Assembly: GCF_001625305.1 (NCBI RefSeq)
Contig: NW_017804398.1
Span: 307,479-371,478 of the forward strand
Length of the DNA stretch: 64,000 bases
Reading direction: 5' to 3'
Source: Branchiostoma belcheri
Taxonomy: Eukaryota; Chordata; Leptocardii; Amphioxiformes; Branchiostomatidae
In this document: one piece after another, positions 1-11,964 of the stretch
Layout: every line of letters starts with the position of its first letter
Numbering within the stretch: the stretch's first letter is position 1
Translations under genes and position numbers: made by a program
Notes under the pieces: model-generated
Told to the model about the DNA's origin: nothing
Databases searched by the model: none
The model's input: only the letters and a program-made list of their open reading frames with translations

Positions 1-2227
1 CTCACATGGTATGAGTTTTAAGGTCTCAAAACCTCTAAAAAAGCAGAAATTTGCCGACGAAAACGGACGGGCAAGGCATGGAGAGGGCACTGTTGACGCC
101 TGCATGACCCCCAAAAGGTCGAAGGTCATAGGGCACGTCCATTGCGCAATCACCTTAATTCGCCGATTTAGCTAATTTTAGGGCGTTTGAAAATTGATAC
201 AATCACATTATCGACTTGTAGACAAGCAAAGGGATAGAAACCAATAAAATGTTGTGCAGATTAATATTTTTTTCTTCAGATTTCTTTTTTTTTCTTCTTT
301 TTTTTTTAAATTCAAAAGTATTTTCTTGAATGTGTAACTTTGTTAGTCCTAAACATGAGACCGATTATTTAATGTTAGAGAAGTGAAATTTTGTTTTGAT
401 GGTACTCTTGATGGTACTTTGATAATTATAAGGGACTTGTTTACAAGTTGGTGATAACATAAGGATTAGCATTAGGATAAGGTTTTGTCCCAGCTTCTCT
501 ACATTTTCCCATAATTGCTTGCCTCAAGTTCCAAGTGGAAAATGTATGACTTAATGTCATATTCTGTTTCAATTGTCGAACTTGAAGGCACCGTTGGCCC
601 CCGGTTAGGGGTCAGAGCGTGGAACCTATGCCCAATTTTTCCTGTATGTTAACATTTTTTTCTGGTCAGTTCAAAACCTGAAGTTGCAGGAAATGGACTT
701 CCATTTGTATTNCTGATGGTAAATTATCCTAAAAGCTAGTATGGGAATGATCGAAGTGGAGGGTGGGACATTCCCATATCCCTATACAGTGGACTATTCA
801 GGCAGATAATTGGTGAAAGTGTTCACCTGCATGTATAATGGGGACTCTGCACATCCTGAATATATACAACAATGTAGATTGTGATCAGGCCTTGTACAAT
901 GTAGGTTTGGTGTAGGACAGGTGTAACCAGCTGGATGTGTCAGTAATGCAGAAAGACAACACAGATGGCTTTTATCTAGTGCCCTGGGGACTTGGCAAAG
1001 GTGCGTCATTGTATTGTAATTGATGAAGGGTGGACAAAGCATCAAGGGTGCTCTTGCATCATAGCTACCCAACCGTTATGAAAAACACTCGTCAGCAAAA
1101 TGGGTGTATGGAGAAATATTACAGCTCTGCTATTTCAAGGAACACTCATGAATAGAATTTGATAACTAAGAGTATTTTGGACTGGAGAGCTTTCTTGTAA
1201 TTGATGTATTTATGTGAACTAAAAGGCTTTGAATATAGAATCTCATAAAATGTGTTAATTGCTTTTGTCAGAGAACTTAACATGACACATAGCTGCTTTT
1301 GTGCCCCTCCCATTCATAAATAATGTACATGAATATAATATCTGAGTGGGTTTGGTGTCCTGTGATGCATACCTTTGTGCTATTGTTGGCACAGATATAA
1401 AGGTTAAACACAGAATGGAATGTGAACAGCTTGATCGAAATGTAACCAGTGATTTTATATTTACATATACTGGCAGTGACATGTCTGTCTGCCAAAAGAA
1501 AGAACAAAAAGACCCCAAAAAAGACAGAAAATGCACAGTTTCATTTCCCATATTTGTGTAATATTTCGGGTTTGGTGGTAGTTTGGTATCTTAGCATAAC
1601 CGTTACATTTGGATAAGAAATACAGTTAACATGAGATACATATGTTGGTCTGAATAGCAAAAATGTCATCCTTAAACTTACAGATTTGATGAAGACAAGT
1701 TAATGTACCTACCCTTTCAGTGCTGAGTAAGTAGTTCTTAAAAGGGATAGAGGACATTATGTGGTACTTGGGGATAGAGGGTGAAGAGGGAGGAGCCTAA
1801 CCAGCATCTGTCATGACACAAAATTGTGCTGCTGATTATAGACAAATATTCTGACCTTTCACTTTCAGTTTTTGGTGGAAAAAATAAAAAGCTAGCTGGA
1901 ACTGTCCAGGTTATCAAGTTGCATGATAGATGCCAACTTTTCCCCTTTTTTGCATGTGTGTATGTGTGTGCGTGTGCGTGCGTGTGTGTAGGGGAGGGGG
2001 TTATGATGTGAAAAGCAGTATAACCAGGCAGTAATTTGTACCACAAGAAATTGGAAAGTGTTTCTGCACTGCTGCCAAATGTTAACGTAATGGAAATCAT
2101 GTATGTACAGTACTTTCTATTCAAAACCTACATGAACTTTTAAAATGGGCAGATTATGAATCCAAATCATTTGTCTTTTGAGACAATGTCAGCTGAAGAA
2201 CATGTGTCCCCTCTTGTGTTGTTCCAG
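1..2227. other. Intron or upstream region of the casein kinase gene
   Basis: No coding exon is recognisable here. The missing kinase residues (glycine loop, VAVKLE lysine region) were looked for and not found, so those exons lie to the left of the window. The stretch is AT-rich, has one ambiguous base at 712, and carries a TG-rich low-complexity run near 1955-1990. It ends in the polypyrimidine/CAG acceptor of the first visible exon at 2228. Confidence 0.5.
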
Positions 2228-5200
2228 ATGGTATGGCCAGGAGAGGGACTACAATGTATTGGTTATGGACCTGTTGGGGCCCAGCCTGGAAGATCTCTTC
2301 AACTTCTGCTCACGGCGCTTCACAATGAAGACAGTTCTCATGTTAGCAGACCAGGTAGGCAGCCACTTTTCCCATGATTTTCTTCTGAGTAGATGTGATG
2401 AATAATATATATGTTATGGTGCGACTTCATCAATGGGGCTCCAAGTTCGTTTTTTGGCATAGGTGAACTGGTGCAGCTAAACATAAAAAATCTAGGTGTA
2501 CAGAGAAAAAAAATGTATGCACAACATTATAGAAAGTAGAATGTCAGCAAAACAAAATAACAAATTTGACTTCCTCTCAGATTCTGATGTCTATAGCTAA
2601 CTTCATAATATTAAACATGTGATGCAACACAGGTTGTATTATTTTTTCTGACACGAGTTCAGCTGTAATCCTATACAAATATTTAGGTGCACCAGTATAC
2701 TCAGACACAGACAGTGCATAATGTACCCAGTATTTCAAGCCCTGATGAAGATTGCTTGAGGTACTGTTCAGTCTTGACACCATGTTGCCTTTCTTTTGTC
2801 TACCCCTGCAGATGATAGGTCGTATCGAGTATGTACACAACAAGAACTTCATCCACAGAGACATCAAACCAGACAACTTCCTCATGGGCATCGGGCGCCA
2901 CTGTAACAAGGTGAGGCAAAGACATGCCCAAAATGCTCAAAAGGTAATTTTACACAGTTGTGGCCCTCCAACAGCTAGCAAGGCTCAAGTTGTTGGCATT
3001 CCTCCAAACCATCACTGTCAAACTTCTTGGTAGAAACTATGATAAAATTGTTCTTTGTCTTGTTGGTTGAAACAAAAAAATTGTCTATGGTTGGCCACAG
3101 GACTGTGTCCAGAGAAACACTTATTATTGGATTCATGGATAGAAAAGCCAGGAAATTTGTAGCATTAAAACATACACACATTTACTTTGGCAAGACTCAT
3201 TTCTAAGAGAGGTAACATCCTTTCCTTGAAAAAGAAACACTTGGTATTTGTAACAAAAAAAAATGGAACAGTCACAAAGTAATCTGTTTTACCAAATTAT
3301 CGTTTCATCAAAATGGTCAAACCTTGTTTACTCAGGAAAAACAACATCAAATTAAGTTTACAGTAAGGGACAGCAAGAACATATCCACACAGTTGACCAG
3401 ATAGCTTCTCCTTTGGAGAATAGGAACATTTTGGGTGTGTAGAGAAGAGTGTGCTGTTCTGTTTTGGAAGATCTTCCCTCTCCTCTCCTCAGTCCCACCA
3501 AACCTTGACACACCTCCACATTTCTTCCTACTGGACTTCCCACTGATACTCTACAGTTTCCATCGCTGGGTGTGCACTCCCATCACTTGTATAATGGAAG
3601 AGGTTTTCTCCCTTGCTTTTGCAAACTTCAGCTTTGCTTGAGAGGAGGGCCACAGCCAATTCTCCTGAATGGGTCCACTCACATTTTTTTTACTTTCAGC
3701 CCATGTTTTTCAGCTGTGTTGTTGGGGGAAGCCACTGACTGTGCTATTTGAGAGACATAGTCATTAAAAAAATACATGAATTCAAAGTGTGTCTATCATA
3801 AACATTTGGCCTTCTTTAAGTACTAGTAGGATGGTATTTGTAAATTGTAGGTTTGCGAGCTGTTGATTCACTGCTACATTAGATGTAGATATATTGATGC
3901 CAGATTAATATTGAAATGCATGGTGCTATGGATTCATTGGGATATCTGGTGATGTCTGATCAGGCTTTTGTCAGCTAACTTGGTATATAAATGTAAGCCA
4001 AATCCAGCCTTTTGTTTTTGGGGAGTGTGACCAAGACTGTGTACATGGTAGTGCCATCTGTGGTTGTGGCTGCAGTGATGGTTTCTGTCCAGTGACACAT
4101 GATTTGCTGTCTAATATTAACATATCATTCAACATTTTTCCTGACAAATTTGTGTAACAAATTAACTATGTCTATAGGCTACTAGTTTGTTTTGAGAGCT
4201 CTGCCAGTGTCTGCTCTATAACTTATCTCCAGAGAACTTGTCTTCAACATCTGCTAAGTCTCACATTTTCATGGCTTTTTCCAATTTTCTTCAATTTATC
4301 ATCAAACTTCTGCTAAAAGTATATTGAAAGTATTAGACGTGGCATTCTAACACCTTTAACACACCATTATGGGGTGGGGTGTATTGTGAAATATGTATAA
4401 CAAAGCACTCTTGCCAGCATACAAGAATACAGAATTGTGGGGAGTTCAGATACCTAGCCAAACGTAGACATGTTTGTGTTGGCACTGTGGCTTCCCAAAA
4501 GTAGCCCCACCTGGCATGCCCTCTGATGACTGCAGTTAGTGAAGAGAAATCACTGCAGACAGATACGGGGCAAACAATCACACAAACTGATCACTAAAAA
4601 AAAATCAAACAGTTAAAAAATATCTGAGTGTAGACACACAAACACTTGCAACATCTGACTGTCTCTCTGACTTTTGGTTTACTTTGAGCTGTTTGTGATA
4701 TTTTTGAGTTGTTGAATTTTTCTTTGATTATTTTGTCTTCTTTCTTTGCTTTGTCTTCCATTTCTTGAACTGAATATCAAGTTTTGTATTGTAATACTTG
4801 CCTTGTTGTTGCTAGGTTTTCCTGATAGATTTTGGCCTTGCAAAGAAGTACAGAGATAGCAAAACACGACAGCACATACCGTACCGGGAGGATAAGAACT
4901 TGACTGGCACCGCTCGATACGCCAGTATCAATGCACATCTTGGAATAGAGCAGAGGTGAGTGGGGGGTGGCTGTCACACAGAGGTGCCCCCTGTCTTAAA
5001 GAGATAAGCTTGGATATTGGAGAAGAATTTTTGGGGGTCCAATCATTTGACAGAATTTCATCATTTACACGATTTTTAAAGTTACAAACCCTACATGCTA
5101 TAATTATAATGGGATTGTGAAAGAATGCCTTTATAAGGTAATCCAAGTGTAATCTGAAATGTGAACTATTCCAAGCAGTCATCCTAAAAAAATTTAAGTA

Positions 5201-8200
5201 AAATGAAGGAGGCAGATGAGACTCTAACCTGGATGCCAGACTGTTCCCAGGTGGAGAGGAAACATTTTCCTCGTGGGCTGTGGTAAAATTTTCTTGGGGT
5301 CATGTTGGTCCTTGAGCCAAGCAGCTGGCCTGTGTGGGCTCTGGAAATCTGGCATCCAGGCTTATGAGAAACTTCTGTTGTGCTCAGAAATGAACTTGAA
5401 CAATGGACAGCAAGACAGTGATGTTTGTTTTTGTTTTTCCCAGTCGCCGTGACGACATGGAGTCCCTGGGCTATGTGCTTATGTACTTCAACAGGTCGAG
5501 CCTCCCATGGCAGGGCCTGAAGGTAGGCGCTGTGCGTACTTGTACTAGCTGTCTTCTCCCCTCTGGTTGGTACGGCTGGTCGGATGGTCTGCTCCAAATT
5601 CAACCCTGTGTGCCTCTGTCCCCCAGTGTGTGTTAGATATCGATTTACAAGCTGGGGCCATATTTTCCCCGAGGTTCAACCTTTGCAGGATATAGCTGAC
5701 ATTTCTTGCCTATGGGGCATATGGCCACAACGGTGTTCAAATTTGAATTTCAGAAGAAAAGGGCATTCTGGACAATAATCAATTATTGAGTGGCCTTTGA
5801 TTTATACATGTACAGTGTTACAAAATGTCTGCATGGTGAACATTGTAAATTGTCAAATTTGCCACTGAAATGTGAGGTGAGATGTGGTGAGAATGCAAAG
5901 TAAGTTTGCCAATGGTTGAATAAGAAGGTGACCATCTAAATCACAATGTTTGGTATACTGTTTAAATGAAAGCTATCGAACACTGTATAACAAGCTTTTT
6001 TACACCCCCTTTTTACTAGAGACTGTTACTGCTAAGCAACCACTAAGTGACCAAATATCGCTCAACTAATTTTATGTACAAAGCATATTTCGTGTCATTT
6101 GTTGTCCTTAAAATCATATTTAAGCATGATACATCATATTCTAATTATGAAATCAAGGGTCTTGAAAATCCAATTTTGGCCACTGTACGGTTGCTCGGCA
6201 ATCACCATCTAATGTGAAGGGGTCTTAACAAGGAGCATGTGTCCTGAAGGCTGTACCAACCTTTGCATAACCGTAGCACTTAGTCGTTTGACCATAGGAA
6301 TAGATGGGTGTGTGCATGTTGCCTGTGCACAGAGATTACATTAAGCGCTGTAGAAAACAGTTTTCTCCCTGTATTACACCATATAGTATTCCGTCACTCC
6401 CAGTTTTTACACTCTCAACACTTTCTATGCCCTCCCTTTAGCAGTATCACATTCTTCCATTTACGTAGTTTAGCAAATGTACAATGGTTTTGAATTAAAG
6501 GGTTAATAACTACTGTAGTGCTTACCTCTAGTCCAGGATGGACTTTCAAAGGTTACAAAGATGATATTGTTTCACAAGTATCTGAAATTCCATTGCAAAC
6601 TTCAGAGTTTTCTGTGTGGGAAGTATGGTCTCATGTGGCACCTTTTTATTAAGAATCACAAAGTAAAGTACGGAGTGGCACAATCCAAAATATTCACAAG
6701 GCAAGCTTGAAAGTAAACATGTTTAAATAACATCATCCATACTAGGGCTTTTTCAGCCACTTTTGCTGTACATAAACTACTGTTACAAAAGGCTCCAAAG
6801 GAAAATTATGTGTAATGGTGCCATGATTGTAAAGTAGCAGTGAAATAAACTATTACTCTGCTTCATTAACAAATGTTACAAGAAAATTGAGTTAAATGCA
6901 TGCCTGTACATGCATATCTACAAAGAAATGGAAGCTTTTGTTTCTGGCATTTCCCCAGCAGTCAGTCATCAGTCAGTTGACCTATGGCCAGGGGCCCTGT
7001 GTGATAAGGAGACAACTGTTGTTATTCTTCTGTTTTCCTTCCCTGAAGCAGTGTGCATCCATTATTTCCTGTTGCCCATTCTGTGTGATCAGTTGTCCCT
7101 CTCTTGTTCCTTGGTGTAACTGTACCCCCCCCCCAGTTATTTCTCCAATGTTGGTTGAATTTCCCAGAATGAGTTGTGTATGCCACTTGTCTGATGTGAT
7201 GCCTTCATCTTTACACATACAGTGCTTAAAGATTGAGTCTGCTGAATTTTTGCCCATTCTTTAATATTGTTTAACATGTTGCTTGTAAAATGTGTGTGTA
7301 AAGTGCTTCTAGCCTAAAATCAATATGCATGGGTGGGAACCACATGTTTTATTGGCAATGATAATGCAAGCCACCCTCTCATGGCAAAGAGTAAATCTTA
7401 TAGAGGATGGGTGATCACTATAGTCTGGTTTATCAGTACAAGGTTTAACTTTCTCAGATGCAGAAAAGGTTTAAACTCAGGTTCAAGTTGCAAACGATTT
7501 GCACCGATAGACAAACATGGGCAGGATTCATGCAGACTCAATCTTTAAATCCTTAATGTCCTTAGGGTACTGTGAGTAACTTAGAGGGCACCCAAGGTAT
7601 GTAGAGGAAGTTAATATGTTCTTCCCCCTAGTGACATGGCCAAAACAAACCAACCTCCAGTGCCTTTTTCCCATATTTTGGACTCTTGCAAAAAATATAA
7701 TTCCCAGTATGGTATAACAACATGGGTCTTATGATGACAACTTTTGTTTTGAAGTGTCTGAAGTATCTTTGTGTTTGGTTCTGTTTTGTTTTTCTAAGTT
7801 ATTGTGCCATGTGCAAGACCTCTGTAGGCACGTGTTTTGATTTAACCCTATCTAGACCGGGGGGGGGCTAAAAGTGCCCGCGCCAACTTTGATGTCACAT
7901 AGCGTCTGAATGGCTAGGGCTAGAATGACCAAACTTGGTGACTTTTCCTAAAATATTGTTGGCAACAATTTTCTATCATTGGAATAAGATAATAATTTTT
8001 TGTGTTGCCATGGCAACGGGTTTCTGACAGGCATTTTTTGCTAAATTTAGTAATTTTTGTTTCAAGAATAGAATTATATGGGTTTTATGTCAAGTTACTC
8101 ATGGTTTCTAATATTAATAACATCCCATATGAATTTATGTAAATTTTATCGTTAAATATGCATAATTTATGCTAATTTGATGACGTCATTGGCCAAAATC

Positions 8201-10542
8201 CAAGATGGCGGACCATATCATTAGAACAGGTATATACAAGTTATTTTCCTTAAAATTTCATCAATACTTCCATTTCTTTTTTCCAAAAAAGGTTTAAATG
8301 AAGGTCTTTGGTATGTTTACAATGTATTTTAGGCTTTATCACGAAAAAAAACTATTTTTGAAAATTCAACATTGATGATCCAAGATGGCGGATATCTTAA
8401 ATATGTATGACGTCATTTTATGACGTCACCGGTGTTGCTATGGGCAACATAAGACTTAGTACACTCTGATATTTTGTCATAAACACTTTTGGTAAAGTTA
8501 TGTTGAATACCATTTAGTTTTCACTGAATAGCCTATCTAGACGGTTTTGGCCAATAAAATCCCATTAATGACGTCATAATGACGTCATATTACGTCATAA
8601 TGACATCAAAATTGTAGATATGATAAATTTTAACTAGTACACCATCCTCTGAAAATTTGGTAGCCATACGACATACCGTTCGCGAGTTCTGAGGGGGGGG
8701 CCGAAAGAGCCCCCCCCCGGTCAAATCTTGCTCAAAAAAGCCCGGTCTAGATAGGGTTAATACACAATGACAACCAAATGGCTGAAAGATGTAAACCAAA
8801 GTAGTAGCTGGGTTAGGTATATAGTAGTGCATACTTTTGGTGCAAGATTTTCCCATTTGTACAGTGTTAACAAGTCAAGTTTACTAGAGCCCATTCTTCT
8901 AACCTATTTATACGTTTAACTCATGATAGATACATGGATGATCATAGTTGAAGGTGCAGCATGTAAAAATGTCTGTGTGCATAAGCAGCATCTATGTTTC
9001 CATATTGTAAGATAGTCACGTTCTTAAGTAACTGTACATCCAGTGTAAAGGAACTATAGTGTTAGGGGGGAATATTCTAATCTCAATAACATATTCCTAT
9101 CTCTTTCATTTCTACACAGGCCGCGACCAAAAAGCAGAAGTATGAGAAAATTAGTGAGAAGAAAATGTCTACGCCAGTCGAGGTCCTATGTAAGGTAGGT
9201 CTTAGATTACGCTTCAAGTGATGTTTTGTAACGTCCTGTGAAACCTCAAGTGTTGGATCATGTCTGAATCACAACCTTGTCTGTCCATGGCTTTCCATGT
9301 GAAGAAAATGACCACACCACTTGAAGCTCTTTGTAAGGTGGGTAGAGTCCATTCTCACCACTTGGAGGGGGAGGTGGGAGCTCTGCTTGCTGTCAATAGT
9401 TACAAGAATACTAACATTGCTTCTGGGTCAGTTGTCTAACACGGCAACTGTCCAACAAAAGGTCAATATCCAGTTCTGTGTTCACCATCTGTGGTCAGCA
9501 GTGGACATGTAGGAAAACAAAGTTTGGCCATTTGCTTGTGTTTAACAAGTTTAAAATTGAATCATGATGGTAACCTAAAGTCATTATGGCATCAGGTGTT
9601 TCATATAATCTCAGCATTTCTTGACTTTAAACTGTTTAAAGTCTGGAACTCAGACATAACTGATGAGACACTCTAAATTATCCATGTGAAGTAAAAACTG
9701 GCATGGCAATTGTACATCACTTACATAAGGAATGTTTGATGATTGTTCTAACTCTACCTGTCCTGTAGGGCTTCCCAGCGGAGTTTGCGATGTACCTGAA
9801 CTACTGCCGAGGGCTGCGGTTTGAGGAGGCGCCAGACTACATGTACCTGCGCCAGCTGTTCCGGATCCTGTTCCGCACCCTGAACCACCAGTACGACTAC
9901 ACGTTTGACTGGACCATGCTGAAGCAGAAGGCGGCTGCACAGGCTGGGAGTGCAGGGCAGGCCCCCATCGCACCCACACCCACCAAACACACTGAGAGCA
10001 AGACCAAAAGTAAAGGTAAATTATAATATAAGGCCGTGAAGTTTGGTGCTTATTGATGCCCATCAGGGGCTAAATGCATTAAGTAACTTGGGTATCCATG
10101 GCATGATAAAAAAAAATTATGCTACACTTAATCTATGTCTACAATTTAAACATTTTCTATTTATTCATAGTTAAGAGGATGTGAACATTAACTCTTTTGT
10201 TGATTGTGCATATATCTAGCACGTCGGCAGAACGTACTGTGCCTGCGAAGAACCCTGTATTTTCACGATTTTCGGTGGATTTTTGGATATCTTCTCCTAC
10301 ATAACATTTGGAAACTACAGACGGGATGTTAACCTTATATACGCTAGTATGACCTTATATGAGACATTCTCCCAAAGTGCTATGTACAATACATTACGGG
10401 TTTCACACAGGTGCAGTGCGTTCTGCCGACGTGCTCATATATCTGCTCTAGATGTGGTGTATCACTAATAAGTATATCTTATGTATATCTTTGTAACATG
10501 TATCTTTAAAGACACTTTCTCCCTTTCCCTACAGGACGCTGA
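2228..10542 (+). CDS. CSNK1A1: Casein kinase I alpha, C-terminal 257 residues (5' exons outside window)
   Basis: Serine/threonine kinase of the CK1 family; in animals it primes beta-catenin for destruction and acts in Hedgehog and clock signalling. Exons: 2228-2354, 2812-2910, 4816-4955, 5444-5522, 9120-9194, 9769-10015, 10535-10542, all with GT-AG borders; the sum gives 257 codons plus TGA. The first exon starts [20 protein letters not shown], the hinge region. Exon 2 carries the catalytic loop HRDIKPDN, exon 3 the DFG ([13 protein letters not shown]) and the CK1 signature around [12 protein letters not shown], exon 4 [16 protein letters not shown]. The match is to the alpha isoform rather than delta/epsilon, by the short tail (KQKAAAQAG...TKSKGR stop). 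Kinase subdomains I to V are not in the window. If the last intron is retained, the ending changes from GR to GKL. The last two codons and stop lie in an 8-nt coding part of the final exon. Confidence 0.95.
5224..5363. mobile_element. MITE with TAGCCTGG-type termini in a kinase intron
   Basis: The ends are inverted repeats (CCTGGATGCCAGA on the left, TCTGGCATCCAGG on the right), bounded by TAACC and GGCTT, close to the TAGCC/GGCTA ends of other elements here. The flanks ATGAGACTC and ATGAGAAAC look like a diverged 9-bp target duplication. No coding capacity. Confidence 0.5.
7842..8760. mobile_element. Non-autonomous piggyBac-like element, about 911 bp
   Basis: A perfect 16-bp terminal inverted repeat (CCCTATCTAGACCGGG, reverse complement at 8741-8756) is flanked on both sides by TTAA (7842-7845 and 8757-8760). 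TTAA duplication plus a terminal CCC is the signature of piggyBac transposons. No transposase reading frame is present, so it would need a helper. The interior contains many copies of TGACGTCA, the CRE/ATF core, mainly at 8405-8600. It lies in the intron between kinase exons 4 and 5. Confidence 0.85.
9302..9337 (+). other. Duplicated 3' part of CK1 alpha exon 5 (possible cassette exon)
   Basis: About 110 bases after exon 5 ends, a second copy of its end occurs, encoding [12 protein letters not shown] against [12 protein letters not shown] in exon 5, followed by a GTGGGT donor in the same phase 0. An AG at 9303-9304 after a pyrimidine-rich stretch would define a 33-nt phase-0 exon (9305-9337), which could be inserted in frame. 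Differences from exon 5 are partly synonymous, which fits a copy that was or is coding. It may also be a relic; use in transcripts is not shown. Confidence 0.5.
10209..10444. mobile_element. 218-bp MITE with 9-bp target duplication
   Basis: Element 10218-10435 is bounded by a 28-bp inverted repeat beginning AGCACGTCGGCAGAACG (3 mismatches), with a perfect 9-bp direct repeat CATATATCT on each side (10209-10217, 10436-10444). A 9-bp duplication is typical of Mutator-like transposons. It sits in the last kinase intron and has no coding capacity. Confidence 0.8.
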
Positions 10543-10962
10543 GGTGAAATTCAGTGGAGGAGTGAGGAGGAAAGCACATGATTCCTGATGTGAAGATGGT
10601 TGTTTCGACTAGGGGGAGATGTAGACTTGGTTCCCCATGTGTGAAGGAGTAGTAGAGACATTATTGCAGTGTTCCATGAAAACAAACGTGAAGGAAACAT
10701 GAGAGGACTCCGTGGCTACACAAGAATACTTAAACACTGTTGTTATAAACTCTTCAACTTGTATAAAGGGAAACCTACTTACTGACATGCGAAACTAAAT
10801 GTGAGCCCAGGCGGTGATATGCCACATTGGCTTTGACGGACAGAGGTGCTTAATAAGTAGACAACTGTAAATATGTATAAGCCTTGTTATTTTTCTGATA
10901 CTACTGTCAACAAAGTATGTATATGTTTTAAACCCCAAGGAGGAAGGTGTTGGGAATACTTT

Positions 10963-10968
10963 AATAAA
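10963..10968 (+). terminator. Polyadenylation signal of the kinase gene
   Basis: AATAAA, about 420 bases after the stop codon at 10542, gives a plausible short 3' UTR. Confidence 0.6.
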
Positions 10969-10985
10969 CAAATAAGTGAAAATGG

Positions 10986-11834
10986 TCCCACAAGTTCACA
11001 GCTGTCCGTCCCAGCCACAGCTGTCCCAGATCACCGCCTGGATGGGTTATCAACTTTGCATATATGATAATTAAGGACATTTTGTTGCCTCATGAATTGC
11101 TGTATGTGATTGTGTATGTTGTCTGTTGTTAGTCCCATGTTGTACAGTGTGGCTGTACAATAGCACCTAGTTGTGAATTTAAACCCAATCCTTGTAGATG
11201 TATTTTTGAGACAGCTCTTCAGTAATGACAAGCAGAGAAAGCCATTTCATTCACTGCTCTTATACATGCACTGAACAATAGCAAGTCCTCACGACTAGTT
11301 CTCTCCACGGGAAAGTTTCTATCTAGCACAAGGATGCTTTCAGTTGGAAATCATGCAGGCAAAGTTGTAAGGTAGAGAACCTTTCTTGGGAAAGGGAATA
11401 GACTGTCCTTTTGTACTACATGGTAATATGGTAAAGTAGTGGTAAAGTTCGTACACTTAGGAGTAACTTAAGAACAAGAACTGTGGTTCCCTTTTCTCCC
11501 ATGCCTTCATTCTCCATGTAGATCTTCCCTTTTTTCATTTGTGAATCTTGCAGTGATACATAAATTAAAATGTATAAAATTTTCAATTTGTCTTGTTCTC
11601 TTGTTGTGTCCATAATGTTTTCAATTTGTTATCTAAGTCCATTTCTCACTAGCATTTGTGTGGAATAAAAAAATAGACCAAAGCTTTTTTTCTTGACAAG
11701 AAACCAGTCATGTTTTTATGTGCCTCCCTTGTGCATTTGTAGGACCAAAATCATCATAAAATGAGCTTGGGGCCCATGTTCATGTATACAAATACATTAT
11801 TGCACTCCGCTAAAAAAAGGTTGAAAAGTACAGC
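10986..11834. other. Convergent intergenic region, no gene seen
   Basis: This lies between the 3' ends of the kinase gene (+) and the helicase gene (-). Short open frames show no recognisable domain. Confidence 0.5.
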
Positions 11835-11840
11835 TTTATT
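11835..11840 (-). terminator. Polyadenylation signal of the helicase gene
   Basis: AATAAA on the minus strand, about 125 bases after the stop codon of SUPV3L1. Confidence 0.55.
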
Positions 11841-11964
11841 AATTTCAATTTAATAATATCAGAAAAAGGTACCAGTGATAAAAGCTTCAAACTAGGAAAA
11901 CCTGAAAAAAAGGCTTTTAGTTTGCCATATACAATGCTAAGTAGGCTAAGTCAGCTGGGATGTT

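Noticed and set aside
5184..5603. 139-codon frame (-)
   Set aside because: Antisense over kinase exon 4 and a MITE; no coding support.
9754..9990. 78-codon frame (-)
   Set aside because: Antisense shadow of kinase exon 6.
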